DNA of 64,000 nt from Diphasiastrum complanatum (GCA_029204225.1 CM055092.1:66823423-66887422), one strand, 5' to 3'. Numbered from the stretch's first letter, positions 10,701-25,700 are shown. Program-made: numbers and translations. The notes: generated from the sequence alone by a model not told the origin.

Positions 10701-13700
10701 ACTTGGAATGGTGACTCATTTAGAATTTATTTCTATTTTTTTAGATTACTTTCAGCTTCTGGGTATCTTCTTTATTTGGGACTTGAGATTATGATTTTGT
10801 GAGGCTCTTGTGTCATTTGATTGGCTATATGATTGGTTGACTAACATGTTCTAGGCTTCTAGCATTGAATCAACATATTTCCATGATGTTTTGATCAGTG
10901 CCTATTCTCTTGAGGACCCCTCTTTATTGCGACCTTTTTTGTAATGCTTATGGCTAGAGGGTTCTCTTTGCAAAATGATGGTTTTTGTTGATGAGGCGTC
11001 TCTCAACCCAGAGATGTTTTGACGAGAAGTATCCAGACTACATCTCCATGCAAGTAATTTGGGGGAATTTCAATAGGATCAGTTGGCAAAGAGTGGGCGA
11101 GATTGTTATCATATTCTCAGCTTATAAAGTTGGTTCAATGGTTGAGTGTGTTGATTCCTTACCAATCTAACTAAGGTTAGATATGTTTTCTACAACCATT
11201 GCAATGCATGCCTGCGTGCCTGCTAGGGACCCGACCCTTTGGGTCCCAAACCCCAACATAAGCCGGACGTCGACTGGGCCTGTTGACTTGACTAGTGACT
11301 CGTGGACCTGCATGGTTGCCACGTGTCATGATCCAGGATGTGTAATTGGCTTGGAGACTCCTACCTTGGGGGTATACAAGGGACGAGGTCTCATTAACCA
11401 TTCATTCTATCTACCTAGGAGGAGGTGGATGGTGAGCGCTCGTGCATAGCCAGGATGTGAGCTAGCTTCGGGTAGAATTTGGCTGATGGCTCTCTAGCAG
11501 TGGTATGGGACGCTGTTACGGTTGGAGGTCGGATCTTACTTATTACAGGTCACATGGCAGGGCATGGAGGGTGGATCTGGATTGGATCCTACGGCGGGGG
11601 GATCTTGTGAAGTTCGGTTCCTTGTGGGTGATTGGCACCTGGCGGTTTGCCATTTAGAGGATGTAATATTTGGTATCAGAGCCACCGTTTTCTGTGTACA
11701 AGTTTGATTAAACTGTAGAAGGCTAACGATAAGTTTTGCAACTATCTGATTGATGTTTTGTCGCATGAAACCCGGAATCGGCTATTTCTTACCTTTCCTC
11801 AGTAAGCCAATTTTTTTTTTGTGATTTTGCCATTTTTTTTTTGAAAAAAAAATGCAGTAGTAGCTTCAGTGCAGGCAGCGTTGGCTGCCACGTGGCAGGT
11901 AGGGCTGCCGTTGCGACGGCCAGCTGCACGACTACAGGTGGGCTGCGCAGCAGCGCAACTGACCTGCGCAGCCGTGCTGGCATCTGTGCGGCCAACTACC
12001 ACCTGTGCAACTTGATAGCAACTTGGCGTGCTGCCAGCTGGCCAGTGGGGGCTCACGTGGCTCTTGGGAAGGCTACCGTGTGGCAAGGAGGGAAGAAGCA
12101 AGGGGGAGGCACACCCCTGCTGCCTAGTTTCTTGTGAAATCGGAGGGGATGGTGGATTACCACCCATTACCACATCTCTCTCTTGGCTGGGTACTAATCT
12201 TGGTGGAAGCCATGGACAATACCACTTTGATTGTGTAGTAGTCAACATGTGACCATGATGCGTTATTTGTGAATTTGTTCATAAACTCATTTATTTGGTA
12301 GTATTTGCTCCTTGATGATTTTATTGGTATGTTCCAATGTGCCTATCCTACCTAAAAGATCGACTACATTATAAAGGCTTTATTTGAAAACTCTGGTTTC
12401 TTAATGCTTCCACCAGATAATTTCCTTGATTTGCACTGTCAAAGCAAACAAATATAGCTTGAGCATTGAACTAGTGATCTTTTATCCTTGATGATTTTGT
12501 TAGGTTTCATCCAATGTATCCATTCTAAGTCTTGGAAAATCTATGGCCTTGCCTTTTCTCCTCAAGTTGTAGTTTCATTTTAACATGTTCAAATGCTAAA
12601 GGATTATATCATTATGTTAGTTGGATGCCCTATCCTCTAGTTTTTACAAGTATTTAAAATTCTTACACTTCTGAACGTTGCAAGAAGTGGGAAACATTCT
12701 TAATTATGTAAAGCAAAAGCTTCATGCCTTGAAACTTTTTTAATCAATTTATAACTCTTACTCTTGTTTGCACAATATTATTTTTTTCTTGTTTTAAGGA
12801 TCTGAATTTTATATTTTGTGATCATGGCAATTCGTTTCTGGCATAAATACTTTACTTTTCGATCATTCCCATAGTTTACGTTTTGTATCTAGTAGCATTA
12901 ACAAAATAATACTCAACAAACTTTTTGTAAGAAGTGCATGTGAGCTCGGAAAACACTATGAAGATTTTGTCGTAGTTTTGAGTAGTAATTGAAAAATGAC
13001 ATTCAGAATGCCTGTATTCTTGACACTGTGTCTACCACCACAAAATATAATGTCATGTGATAATGAGGATATAAACTATGGACCTTTGATTTTAGCACCG
13101 AACATTCACAATAAACAGACATGCCACAGCCAACATCCTTCATGATAAGGGAACATCAATATTCCAAGAGAACCGCACACGGTTTTGATGGTACAACTTG
13201 ATTCTTGAGCATGCCTAGAAGAGAATGAAGTGCTACAAACCTGAAGTCAATTGGGCTTTTCAACTAGCACATGGATCCATCAATGATTACACCATGTATG
13301 TATGTAGTTTGAGTTTTTTTTTGTGACAACAAGATGTAGTGTGAGGATTAAAAGTTCCGAATAATTCTAAGATTGGTGCTTATAGGAATTATACTTGTTA
13401 CTTTAACTGTGACACTTCAGCGAATGAAACCTCTTATGGAAAGAATTTTATATTTATCAAGGGTATCTCTATCTATTTAGGGACATTGTTTTGAGGTTCT
13501 TCAAACACAAGCGGTTTTCCACTCATATAATTGAGTGATAAATATTTCTAAATTCAAATGGGGAGCCTATTATACAAAGGAAAATGAAAATACTGGATCA
13601 AAGATTGGATATAGATCTCTTTAAAATTATGCTAGTAAATGTTGTTGTTGTTAAAATATTATGAATTGGGATTTGGCAGTGCCAGTGTTGGGGTTTGGAA

Positions 13701-16700
13701 CTGCAGGTTTGGGAGAACACACAAAAAATGCAACATTATGTGCTCTTCAAACTGGATACAGGTTAGTCACAAATGCATCTTTGCAACAAAACGTGATTAA
13801 ATTTTTTTGTAGGTCTCCTCTATCATAAAGAATGCTTTTTGGTAGTATGAGTACATGTATGAGAAGCACTTCCCTAACTTGCAATTGTCATGTAGATTCA
13901 TAGGATTTGATCTACAAAGAATTCAGCTGCACATGAACGTAAGACATGAAAAAGTCATGCAAAGTCTGGAATCAAGAAAAATGAGAAAGTGTTTGAAAAG
14001 TTTGAGAATCAACGATCAGGTTCTATGGATTATTTTCATAGATCTACCTTCTAGAAACAATGAAGAACATGGAGCGAACAAAAAACAAACATGCATATCT
14101 TCCAAGTAGGTTTCCTTCTATAGTTTTGTGCTTAGGCTAGCAATGCCATTGGGCATCAAAACACGATCACATATGAACAATACCTTATCTCAAGAAGCGA
14201 GAATCTTGGAATTCTTTAAGAAGAAACCTCAATATCTTCAAGAGTTGAATGACAAGCAACTCTTCACACCAAGAGTCTATTCGTCTATTTTGGAGAGAGA
14301 ATAGCTTATGATTTTGACATAAGTGTTTCAAAATGCATGCGAAGTCTGGAATTAAGAAAAATGATAAAGTGTTTGAAAAGTTTTAGAACGAAAGATCCGG
14401 TCCTATGGATTATTTTCAGAGATCTACCTTCTAGAAACAAGGAGAACTTGGAGCAAACGAGAAACAAATTTTTTGAGAGTAATTCTGCTTGTGATGAAAC
14501 GCTGCTGTGTGTCCTCTAGTTTGTGCACAATTTAGACAACATGCATATTTCGCAGATTTCTTTCTATAGCTTCGTGCTTAGGCTAGCAATGCCATTGGGC
14601 ATCAAAACATGATCACATATGAACAATACCTTATCTTAAGAAGCAAGAATCGTGGAGTTCTTTAAGAAGAAACCTTGATATCTTCAAGAGTTGAATGAGA
14701 AGCAATTCTCCGCACCAAGAGTCTATTCCTCTATTCTGGAGAGAGAAAAGTCTAGGATTTTGCCATGATGGGCATATGGCAAAATTTTAACGCTTTTCTT
14801 CGCAACCTACAATTAACAAGCTTTTCTTCGCAACCTACAGTTAACAACCTTTTACGGGCTTGTTCTGACTTAAGTCTCACATTGAATGGTAGTTCTTACA
14901 AGAAAAACTTGTAGGAAAATTGAGTATGGAGATGATGCTTGGCACTTACTTAGATCACACAGCTCAATCATGCATGAACAACAAACTTTTCTGAATGAAT
15001 AACACGATACCAAAGTGAAAACCTTGTAGGCTCCTCAGATCTCGTGGGTGTTGGACTGCTGAGCTCCTTAGTATATGTGGTATCTCGTTGTTAGTGTCAC
15101 AATACTTGAGTTGATCACCATTCTAGTCCTCTCAAATGACATGTTGATGGATCTCTACGTGTTTCATTTTCATGATCTAAAGTTTTAGTAGTTGGTGCAT
15201 ACGACTTTGAACATATACTCCAGTATCCTGTAAATGATTATGGTTTTGGATTCCAGAAAATTATGATTGACGAATCATACGAATCTAAATATTTATGATT
15301 GACGAATCATAAATAGATACTTAATCATTGTCAGAGGATTATAAGGAATGGTGATGATTCTTAAGTGTGATGATTAATTCTTGATCTATTATTTGAGTAA
15401 GAAGTCAGATCAATGTTTTGAATCTCTCTACTCCAGTATTTTATTTGAAAACCTATGGATCTCACAGACATTCTCACAAGGTAAGTCATTTCACTTGTGG
15501 AGAATTTAATTTATCTAGTGGATGCTATTCTGTTACAGTTTATGGTCTGCAAATGCTTGAGTACAGTTTTTTCTTTTGATTGGATCTCTAGATATCATAG
15601 GAGACAGACAAATCTATTAAGATGAACGAGTGCTATTTTCTTGCATTTGATGCTAGAAATGGGAGCATTTAACTCAAAAGAGTATTTAGGATACTCAGAG
15701 TTGAGTTCTAATCATTTTATATCTTAATAATTCTCCTAGAGATTTTAGTTGAATGAATTATCATATCTTAGAATTGGATTTATCTAGTGGATGCTATTCT
15801 GTTACAGTTTATGGTCTGCAAATGCTTGAGTACAATTTTTTCTTTTGATTGGATCTCTAGATATCATAGGAGACAGACAAATCTATTAAGATGAATGAGT
15901 GCTATTTTCTTGCATTTGATGCTAGAAATGGGAGCATTTAACTCAAAAGAGTATTTAGGATACTCAGAGTTGAGTTCTAATCATTTTATATCTTAATAAT
16001 TCTCCTAGAGATTTTAGTTGAATGAATTATCATATCGTAAAATTGGATTTTAAGGATAGTTGTACTTGGAAGATTTTTATGAATTGTCTGCCAGAGTTTG
16101 TGGATGATTTGAGACTGTAATTATTATTATTTTTTTAACTTTGATCTCCTAAGCTAGGTAATATTTCACTCAGTTGGTTCATGTAAGTGTTTTACATGAA
16201 GGTGATTTTACTAACTTATGTTTAGTGTAACCCAGTTGAGGAAATATATCTCTTAGTGTACTTTTTAAACCATAATTTGTACTCTAGAGCAGAGATTAAC
16301 GATTGGAAACAATTTTTCTCTGAGTACTTGTTTGATAAGTAAGTTTGATTAAGGATAATGTTTTCTAGGTTAATATTGAAAGTTAAAGGAACTGTTCATG
16401 TAATTATTTCCTGTTTTGTGAAGCTTTTAAGGATAGAAGCAGTTTAAGGAGGGAAGAATGTCATGGCCATATTTGGTTAAGGACCTGGAATAGTCCTAAT
16501 ATGGTAGACCGGCCCTCCGGTATTCGGGATTGTTGGTCACGCCATGATTTAATTCTATGTCAAGGTCAGTTTGTGACTAATTACCTTGAGAAGACCCAGA
16601 CACTCTAATTGAGACATATGGAGTATTTCATGTACGTGTGACGGATATAGGCAGGAGGACTGCATGAAGAGATGTGATCTATTTATAGTTGACTTGCATG

Positions 16701-19700
16701 GGGTTTGAATGGTTTATTGCACAGGACTCTACTCTTTATATAATGAGGTAGGGATTCTCCCGTCGACATATTGGGTTTAGGTTTACCACTTTCTCTCTTC
16801 TCCTGTTGCTTCACCTGGCATGGCTTGGGGGCTAGATCCAGGTTTGATCTAGGATTGGTTGGGCGGTTTGGCTCCATAGTCGCTCTTATTGTGTTCACCT
16901 ATCCTCATCTTAAGGGGTTATCCCTTTGGGTCATTACATTGTCATTATCAATTGTGGGTATGCTTTCTGTCTTTAATTACTAGTGTTTTTTATGAATTGT
17001 TTGCCAGAGTTTGTGGATGATTTCAGTGAAATAATTATTATTTTTTTTAGCTTTCATCTCCTAAATTAGGTAATATTTCACTTAGTTGGTTCATGTAAGT
17101 GTTTTACATGAAGGTAATGTTACTAACTTGTGTTGAGTGTAACCCAGTTGAGAAAATATATTTCTTAGTGTACTTTTCAAACCAGAGTTGTACTCAAGAG
17201 CAGAGGTTAACAATTTTTTTTTCTCTGAGTACTTGTTTGATAAGTAAGACAGACTAAGGATAATGATTTTCTCGATTAATTTTGAAAGTTAAAGGAACTG
17301 TGCTTGTAATTTTTTCCTGTTTTGAGGAGCTTCTAAGGATAGAAGCAGTTTAAGGAGGGAAGAATGTCATGGCAATATTCGGTTAAGGACCTGGAATAGT
17401 CCTAATATGGTAGACCGGCCCCCCAGTGTTCAAGATTGTTGGTCACGTCGTGATTTAATTCAATGTCAAGGCCAGTGGTTCAGAAGCGGAATTCTTTCAG
17501 TTCTTTAAATCAACCCCATAAATTTAAGTTACTAGCACTCGGTTATAGGAATTTGATTTCTCGGTGCTCAGTTGTCAATTTTAACCTTGTAATAATGTAA
17601 CTTTTGGTAGTTACATGGCCTTTGTTCCTTACATTGGCAGTTACACGTAAGCTCAGATTTTGTGGAATTTTGGTACTGTTGTGGTCAAGCAGTACTAATC
17701 GGTTTCCGGAGAAATTTTTTCCTAAAACTGATCTTGACGAAACGGAGGAAGAAGTATAGTTCTCAGGCATGTACCCGTTTAGGGGATTTGATTCCTTGGT
17801 ACTATGCTATTTTACCACTTAACTCTGGAGTATGAGTACTCCTAGTAAGTTGGGTTAAATGGTGTTTGTGTTTTTTCCTTTTCAACTCAGTAGAAAACCG
17901 ATGAGTTTGTTTGTGTTCTCGACGATCATTGGGGATAGGGCAAACAAAAGCTTTTGAGATACTTGTTAAAGTAATTAATTGGAATAAAGTGGATAATTTT
18001 GGAGGTAGTTTCTTATTCGACAAAATTTTTTGTATTGAATACAGGAAAAGAAGTACCCGAATCCAACTTTTATGGATTTCCCATTGATTAGAGACACGAA
18101 GTATTGCTTAAAGCCAAATTAATGAAAAGGAAAAACAGTCCAATTTAATTGGAAAAATTATAATCGATATGTTGGAATGTAAATGGAATTGCTTACATTA
18201 CCATAGGTTACTTTGACCCAAAAGGTCGAGAGTTGTGTAACCATGGTCATTTATTATATTAGGCCTACTAAACTTAGAGTTAGCTAAGTTAGTATGAAAT
18301 TAACTTGGTAGGGACTCATGGGTCCACTAGGCCCAATTGTGACATTAAGTACCCCAACTTGACATATTGGAGGTACCTTATTCTTTCTATGTAACTTATA
18401 GAAAGTTGGATAGTCAATAGTCAAGTAGTTGGACAGCCAATAGTCAAGTAGTTGGATAGCCAATAGTCATGAAGTTAGATAGTCATCTTGGACTATATAT
18501 ATATGTTGCATCTCATTTGTATGAGACACTTTTGTAAGCAATACTGACTATTCTCCTTGGCTGTCCACGAGTTTCTACACGAGGGTTTCTAGCCATCTCC
18601 CTCTTTCTTTTGAGAATGCTTTGTGTGATTGAATAGTTAAGATCTTGGATCCTTAGGCTTCTATTTCCTACATGGTATCAGAGCCTTTAGGTGACCATAT
18701 TGCTTGCAGGAGGGCGCCCAATGGGAAGTTATCTTCTTTCCCTTTTGGTTGCAGAAAATCATCAAGCTGCTGATTTTTGCAGGAGAAGAATTTGTTCATC
18801 TTCTTATAGCTTTTTTGCAGGAAATTGCAGGGCACCTTCACCTATTTGAGAGCTAGCAGTAGGGCGCCCATGCTCAAACCAATTGGATGTGATCTTGACT
18901 CAATTACATGCTGAAAACTTCAGATTTACTTCTTAAATGAAGATACATGTGTTTTGGACACATTTCTTGCTGAAATTTCCCTGTTGGTGAGCTTGGAGTA
19001 GGGCACTACCATCAGCTCTATATGCACATAGTGTGCACTCTTTTTAGCCACAAATTTCTGGTTTTGGTTTTGGCTTCATTCGAAGTCTACCTATTTGTGA
19101 GCATTCTGTTTTTTGTGCAGAAATCAGCCACCTATTTCATTACTTGTTGAGCAAATTGCATGTGGAGTATTGCAATCTATTGTGCTCATAATTTCAGCTT
19201 TGGGGTTGCTGCCCTTTGAGTAGATTTTGTCTTGGAAAGTCTATTTCCTATCTACTACAAGCTGATTTTTCTATTATGGCTAAAGAATCGAAGTCTATTG
19301 GTTTTTTATTTAATGAAGATAGGGTGGATGGCACAAACTATTCCTTGTGGTGCTACATGATAAAGAACCTTCTAATTGCTAAAGGTTTGTGGTAAGTAGT
19401 TAATGGTGACGAAGAGAGGCCGCCTACCTTGGCACCTATTACACCATCTAGAACAACTACTTCATCATCTACGAAAGTGTCTTCAGATGAGCAAAAGAAA
19501 TGGGATCGACGAGATGCACAAGCACATTCCTTCATTGCATTATCAGTGAAGAGATCTATCCTTCCACATATTAGATCATGCAAGACTTCCAAAAGTGCTT
19601 GGGAGACTCTTGCAAAGATGTTTCAAGTAAAGAATGCGGCAAAAGTGGTATATCTTCAAAATCAACTTTCTATCTTGAAGATGCAAGAAAGTGAGTTGCT

Positions 19701-22700
19701 TACAAACCACTTGACGAAGATCAAGGATCTTCGAGAGGAGCTTTATAGTATTGATGAGGTGATTGAGAACTCACAATTTGTATCTATTACTCTCAACTCT
19801 CTTCCTAATTCTTACCTTCCATTTGTGTCATCATTGAGCATTTCTCTTAGGGGACAGCAAATCTCCTTCGACGAACTTGTTGGCTTACTTCTTCAAGAAG
19901 AGCAAACAAGGATCAACTTTGGTGAACAAGAAGATCAAGCTTTCTTTGCAAAAGACAAAGGCAAAGGCAAGTGGAAAGGGAAGCCTTCTTTCAAAACTTC
20001 CAAAGATGATAAAAAATCTAAGGAAGCTCATTATCAAGGCTCCAAGAAGAAGGGTAAGTGCCACTATTGCAAGAAGTTTGGGCATCACATCAAAGAATGT
20101 ATGAAGAGGCTTGCAAAGGAAAAAGAGAAAGGTAACGATACAAGTACCGCAATCATTACTTTGGAACAACAATTTGGAAAGGAGGATAATCTTTTCAATA
20201 ATGATTATGCTTTTGTCACTAATAATCTCATCTCTCCTCAAGACGAGATTTCTGCCACTTCAAATCTTGCTGGTTTTTCAGCAGAAAACAGCTCATCTTC
20301 AGTTTTACAAGTTGTTGTTTTTTCATCTATTGATTGGGTGATTGATAGCGGTGCCACACGCCATATGACTTATCACAAAGAAGTCTTCACAAAGCTTGTG
20401 AAAGTGCATGATGGAAGCAAAGTTCAAGGTGTTGATAACACCTCTCATCCTATCAAAGGTATTGGAGTGATCCCCATTATCTTACCCAATGGTGAGGAGT
20501 ACATTCGTAATGTACTTTATGTTCCAAAAATAAAAAAGAATATCATTTCGGTCTCTACAATTATGAACCAAGGATTGGTTGTGGAATTCAAAGAAGACAA
20601 ATGTCTTATCAGAGACCCAAAGAGATCTCTTATGATCATTGCTTCGGGAACATCACGTGGTGGATTGTTCCTTATGGATACCTATGAGCGAAGAGCTTCA
20701 TCATCTTTTTGTCTTGTTGCATCAAGTTCACATTGGAGTTGGCTGAATTATGGCAGGCTAGGTTTGGACATCTCAACTTTGCTAGCTTGAAGATGTTGAA
20801 GAGATTCAATATGGTTGAAGACATTCCTAATATTGAGCATCCCGAAGGATGCATATTTGGAAAATTTCAAAGGCAAGCTTTTCCAATTGACGGAACTATT
20901 CGAGTTGATGGCAAATTTGATTTGCTTCATAGTGATGTATGTGGTCCAATGAGGACCGAATCCATTGGAAGGTGTAAGTAATTTGTTACTTTTATTGATG
21001 ACCTTTCAAGATTTACATGGATTTATCCTATGAAGGCAAAATCTGAAGTTTTTCAACGCTTTAAGGATTTTCTAACAATGATAGAAAACCAGTTTGGGCA
21101 CTCTTTGAAGATCTTACGTACCGACCGAGGAGGGGAATATTTATCTTCAAAGCAAAGGTATCCATCATCAAATGACAACCCCTTACACACCTCAACAAAA
21201 TGGTGTTGCCGAAAGAAAGAATCGCACTATTATGGAGATGGCTCGATGCATGCTCAAGGCAAAGGGCCTACCTCACAAGTTTTGGACTGAAGCGGTTATA
21301 ACGGCGGCTTACATTAGTAATCGGTGTCCTACTAAAGCCTTGAAGGTATCAACTCCTTATGAAATTTGGTATGGTAAGAAGCCTACTGTTTCTCACTTAC
21401 GCATCTTTGGTTGCACGACTTATGCTTTCATTCCCGATAAGCTAAGAACCAAGCTTGATGATAAAGAAAAAAAAATGCATATTTGTTGGCTATAGTAGCG
21501 AAAGCAAGGGCTATAGGTTGTTCAATATGGATACTAATAAAATCATAGTGAGTCGTGATGTTCATTTTGATGAAAAGACCTCCTATGATGTTGCACCCAC
21601 TCATGTCATGAAAGGGGACTTCCCCCATGATGCAAATGTTGAAATATTTCCAGATTTGGTTTTGCCATCTAATCATGAAGAGAAGGGACTGCCATCTACT
21701 TCTAGTGGACAGCCCACTACTCCTTCAATTTTGCAGCCCATAGTTCATCAAGAAGAACCTATTTATGGTGAAGAGCAGCCTGTTGAAGACATTGGACAAC
21801 AAGGTCCAAGTTCGGAAAACATTGGACAGCAAGGTCCAAGTTTGGAACACTTTGGACAGCAAAGTGTTGACAAAGGTAAGGCTGTTGGACAGCCCAAACC
21901 AGTCCCTAAATGGTTGTTGCGGACTTTGCAGGACAGCAAAGTGGATCATTTCTATGAAGGGAAGACTCGTGCCTCTACTAAATCAGTAGAATTTGCTGAT
22001 TTTTTTGATTTTGCTCTTATTTCTATTGAGGATGGTGCAGTAGAATCTATTTTTCATGAGCAGGCCATAGGAGTAAAATGTTGGGAGGATGCGATGCAAG
22101 AGGAGTACAACTCACTCATGAAGAACCACACTTGGGTTCTTATTGATCTTCCACATGGGGCTGGAATCTTCATTTCTCAACAACGATACATTGAGCAGAT
22201 GTTGAAGCAATCTTCTTTTTTTAAGTCATCGCAAGTTGATGCATGCGATGGATGCATTAGTAAAAAGTTTCATGCGAAACCTTTTCAATTTGATGTTTTA
22301 GCAAAGGCTGAAAAATTCAAGCACTCTTTGGAATTATTTTGTATTAATCGAGGAGGGAGTAAACATGTGTCAATTAGTACTTTTGTTCAAAGTGTTAAGA
22401 GCGAGCATTTGTTTGGAGAGAATTTTTCATTACTTGAAGAATCTTCTATGTCATCCCATGCTTCTTCGAGGGACAGCTTTGATGACGCCATCGTTGATGC
22501 ATCTCTTGATAATCTGCCAAATTCTTATGATGAAGACTTTGGAAAGTAGGTTCAGTCATCTTCTTTTGGTCATTTACAACCCATTTTACATCATGAGTAG
22601 TCCATTATGCTTCAGGAACAGCCTGCAGAAGATTATGGACAACATGGTCCATGTTGGGAACACTTTGGGCAGCAAAGTGTTGAACAACCCATAACAGTTC

Positions 22701-25700
22701 CTTGTCGGCTATTGGAGACTTTGCAGGACAACAAAGAAATATCTTACTACGAAAGGAAGGCACATGCCTCTTTAAAATCAGTACCTCTTGCTAATTTTTT
22801 TGGTTCTACACTTACTCTTCATCATGATGTTGGTACATCGCCTATTCTATGTGAGCAAGTCATTGATGGTAAGGCTCGGGAGGATGTGATGCCAAAAGAG
22901 TTTGGTACTCTTTTTTATTGTCCTTATGGTAAGAAGTATTTTCGAATGATGTGGGAGCCTATGATGGATTACAAGTCCATGTTATGACTTATTGCCGAGA
23001 TTATGTTGGTTCCCTGCTTCGGATGGAGCATGCAAATCCTCACCCTTCGACTTGATGCTTCATTATTACGCATTCTTTTCCTTTTATATGTTGGACATGA
23101 TTGGGGATGAGATTCGACTACTTCGGTGCGAAGTTTATTTGGCGACATGAAGTTCGGACAACAAGTTGCATTTTCCTCTTTCGAGAAGTTACTTCATGTT
23201 ATGCTATGCATTTCCATTTAAGGAGGGTGTTGGAATGTACATGGAATTGCTTACATTACCATAGGTTACTTTGACCCAAAAGGTCGAGAGTTGTGTAACC
23301 ATGGTCATTTATTATATTAGGCCTACTAAACTTAGAGTTAGCTAAGTTAGTATGAAATTAACTTGGTAGGGACTCATGGGTCCACTAGGCCTAATTGTGA
23401 CATTAAGTACCCCAACTTGACATATTGGAGGTACCTTATTTTTTCTATGTAACTTATAGAAAGTTGGATAGTCAATAGTCAAGTAGTTGGACAGCCAATA
23501 GTCAAGTAGTTGGATAGCCAATAGTCATGAAGTTAGATAGTCATCTTGGACTATATATATGTGTGCATCCCATTTGTATGAGACACTTTTGTAAGCAATA
23601 CTAACTATTCTCCTTGGCTGTCCACGAGTTTCTACAAGAGGGTTTCTAGCCATCTCTCTCTTTCTTTTGAGAATGCTTTGTGTGATTGAATAGTTAAGAT
23701 CCTGGATCCTTAGGCTTCTATTTCCTACATGATAGGAACTGATCAAAAGTAAAAAACTGATTTCATTTCCAGTTAAAATCCTATGGTGGTTTGTATCGAT
23801 GATTCTACCCAGGTATAGGATAGAAATGAAATTGTTTTAGACTTTTTTCCTACGATATTTAATTTTAAACATTTACTAATGTCATTACGTCTTCTTAATA
23901 CCTTAGCTGAAATAGATTTTCAGGGAACTGAAAATTCTAAGGAGGGAAGAAGAGTGGACATCAGTGGTAGTAAGTGTGATCGGAAAATGTATTTCGCCAT
24001 TAGGATTTTGGTAATCCCAGTAAATAATTGCTTAATACTGGATATTTATTTCTTGGGTTAAATTCATTTACTTGAATTCGTAACTGATATCTTTGTAACC
24101 ATTGAGTTATCCGCAGTTTTGGATTTCAAGTGTGATATTATAACTAGAATTTGATACATGGATTACATTGGATCTGTTAGTTGATGCTGGTCCCTAAAAT
24201 TGATGCATTAGTAGGGTTTCGAAGCCTATCACTAATTTAGAAGGATCAGAGTGTAAAGTTGAACCATGTTAATTCTTCTATTTAAATCGCTAGGATCAGG
24301 TGTGGATTTGTGGTATTCATTTGATGGGCATGCCAGTCATCCAAATAAATGGATTCTCCAGATTTTGGGAAGAGATAATATCCTATATGGATTATAGGAC
24401 AGCTAGATGATCAGTGGATCTCTAGAATATCGGATATGGCGGTCAAGGGTTTTCTGGAAGGAAGAGCTAATGGTATGGGACATCGGTAATTTTGGAAAGG
24501 AAATTCTAGGACTATAAAGATTTGATTATCAATGGAATGTTTCAGTACCTAGTCATGCTACGGGAAAAAAGGAAAACCATTGATAAAATGTGGGTATTTT
24601 GGGAAATTTTGAGGTTTAATCTAGATCCCAATGTCGTATCGCATTATTTACAAAATCAGAGGCCCTCAAATCTATTTTCGCTTTCTTAATTAATCTTTTA
24701 CTTCTTAGTAATTTCTCGAATATAGACATCAGACTAGTTTATATGATTCTTTCCAGCATGAAGTTATTCTTCTGAAAGATTGTTATGTCATATAAATTAC
24801 TACTTGTGTGAATAGACTTGGAATTTAGATAAATTCTAAGGTTAAAGTGTTTCAATTTCTTAAACCCAGAATATGTCTTTGTGCATAAATGGATTTCGAT
24901 GGAATGGTAGTTTCTGGCACTCGGGTTGAAAATATTTGAAGGAAAAGTCATGTTTGTAATAGAGTGAATCCTTTAGTGGAATGCACTTATTACTAATTTT
25001 GATTGGATTTGGATATTTTCATATATCATCTTTTCAGTTAACTTTTATTGAAATTGATAATCTCTTTAAAAGGAGGGGTGAAGTGGTGGGATAAAATTCT
25101 ATTTGGGAATCTGTGGGCTGCATAGTTTTCGGACGAGAACCAACTGTGTATAGAAATGAGATTTTTTCTGAAAGTGATTTTGGATAGATTTAGAGCTAAG
25201 GTGGCAGACCCCGGACGCGAACGAGCCACGGGTGCGTCCGGGTCCCCTGACGCATCCGCCGTTTTTTTTTTTTGTTTTCTTAATTTTAAAAAAATAAAAA
25301 AAAATAGGGACGCGTTCGGGTCCGGACGCCGGACGCGGACGCAAAATGGCCGCATCCGGCGCGGACGCGCTACTCTGATTCAGAGTAAGATACCTAATTG
25401 GAACTTTTCGAATAAGAGAAATTCTCTAGGGATTGTGTGGACAATCTGGATCTAGAATAGGTTTGGAATTTGAATCATTATCTATAAGTAGTACATTAAA
25501 AGGTCAAAGGTTACTAATTCCATTTTTATTCGAATAGAAGTAAGTTTGATCGGAATTTAAGTCTGAGAGTTCTGTATTGGGTCAACCTAATCTTAGTTTA
25601 AGTACTAGGATCAGAGAGGGGTTGATGGAGTGAAGAAATTATGTTGTTAGAGGTAAACTGGGTTGGAAAACTGCTGAGAGTGAATTTTATTCGTCTCAGA

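Larger units (their letters stand above)
15000..18169 (+). mobile_element. Decayed Ty3/gypsy mosaic, part 1 (3' internal region, LTRs, leader)
   Basis: A polypurine tract (TTTAAGGAGGGAAGAA) precedes an LTR starting TGTCATGGCCATATTTGG at 16458. The LTR runs to about 16983 and includes TATA-like CTTTATATAATGAGG. It is followed by a second copy of the preceding internal end (16984-17357, homologous to about 16076-16440), another polypurine tract and a truncated second LTR from 17361. The leader-like sequence after that continues on the far side of the Copia insertion at 23735. Homology with 32224-36480 shows the order LTR, internal, LTR. Confidence 0.65.
18170..23729 (+). mobile_element. Ty1/Copia retrotransposon, nearly identical LTRs, RT core deleted
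   Basis: The 5' LTR is 18170-18672 and the 3' LTR 23228-23729, each starting TGTTGGAATG and ending TTTCCTACA. By eye they differ at about nine to ten positions plus a small AT-repeat change. The primer site TGGTATCAGAGC is at 18673-18684 and the purine tract AAGGAGGG just before 23228. Flanking 5-mers are CGATA (18165-18169) and TGATA (23730-23734), consistent with one target duplication with a CpG to TpG change. The coding region keeps gag, zinc knuckle, protease and integrase but lacks most of the RT and RNase H. It split the older gypsy element in AKR intron 2. Confidence 0.93.

Noticed and set aside
11799-12248. Overlapping open frames on both strands in a GC-rich stretch
   Set aside because: No motif in any frame; GC-rich sequence simply has few stop codons.
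13678-14110. tRNA-like or coding role for the tandem duplication at 13955-14765
   Set aside because: No cloverleaf or conserved A/B boxes and no protein domain could be found.
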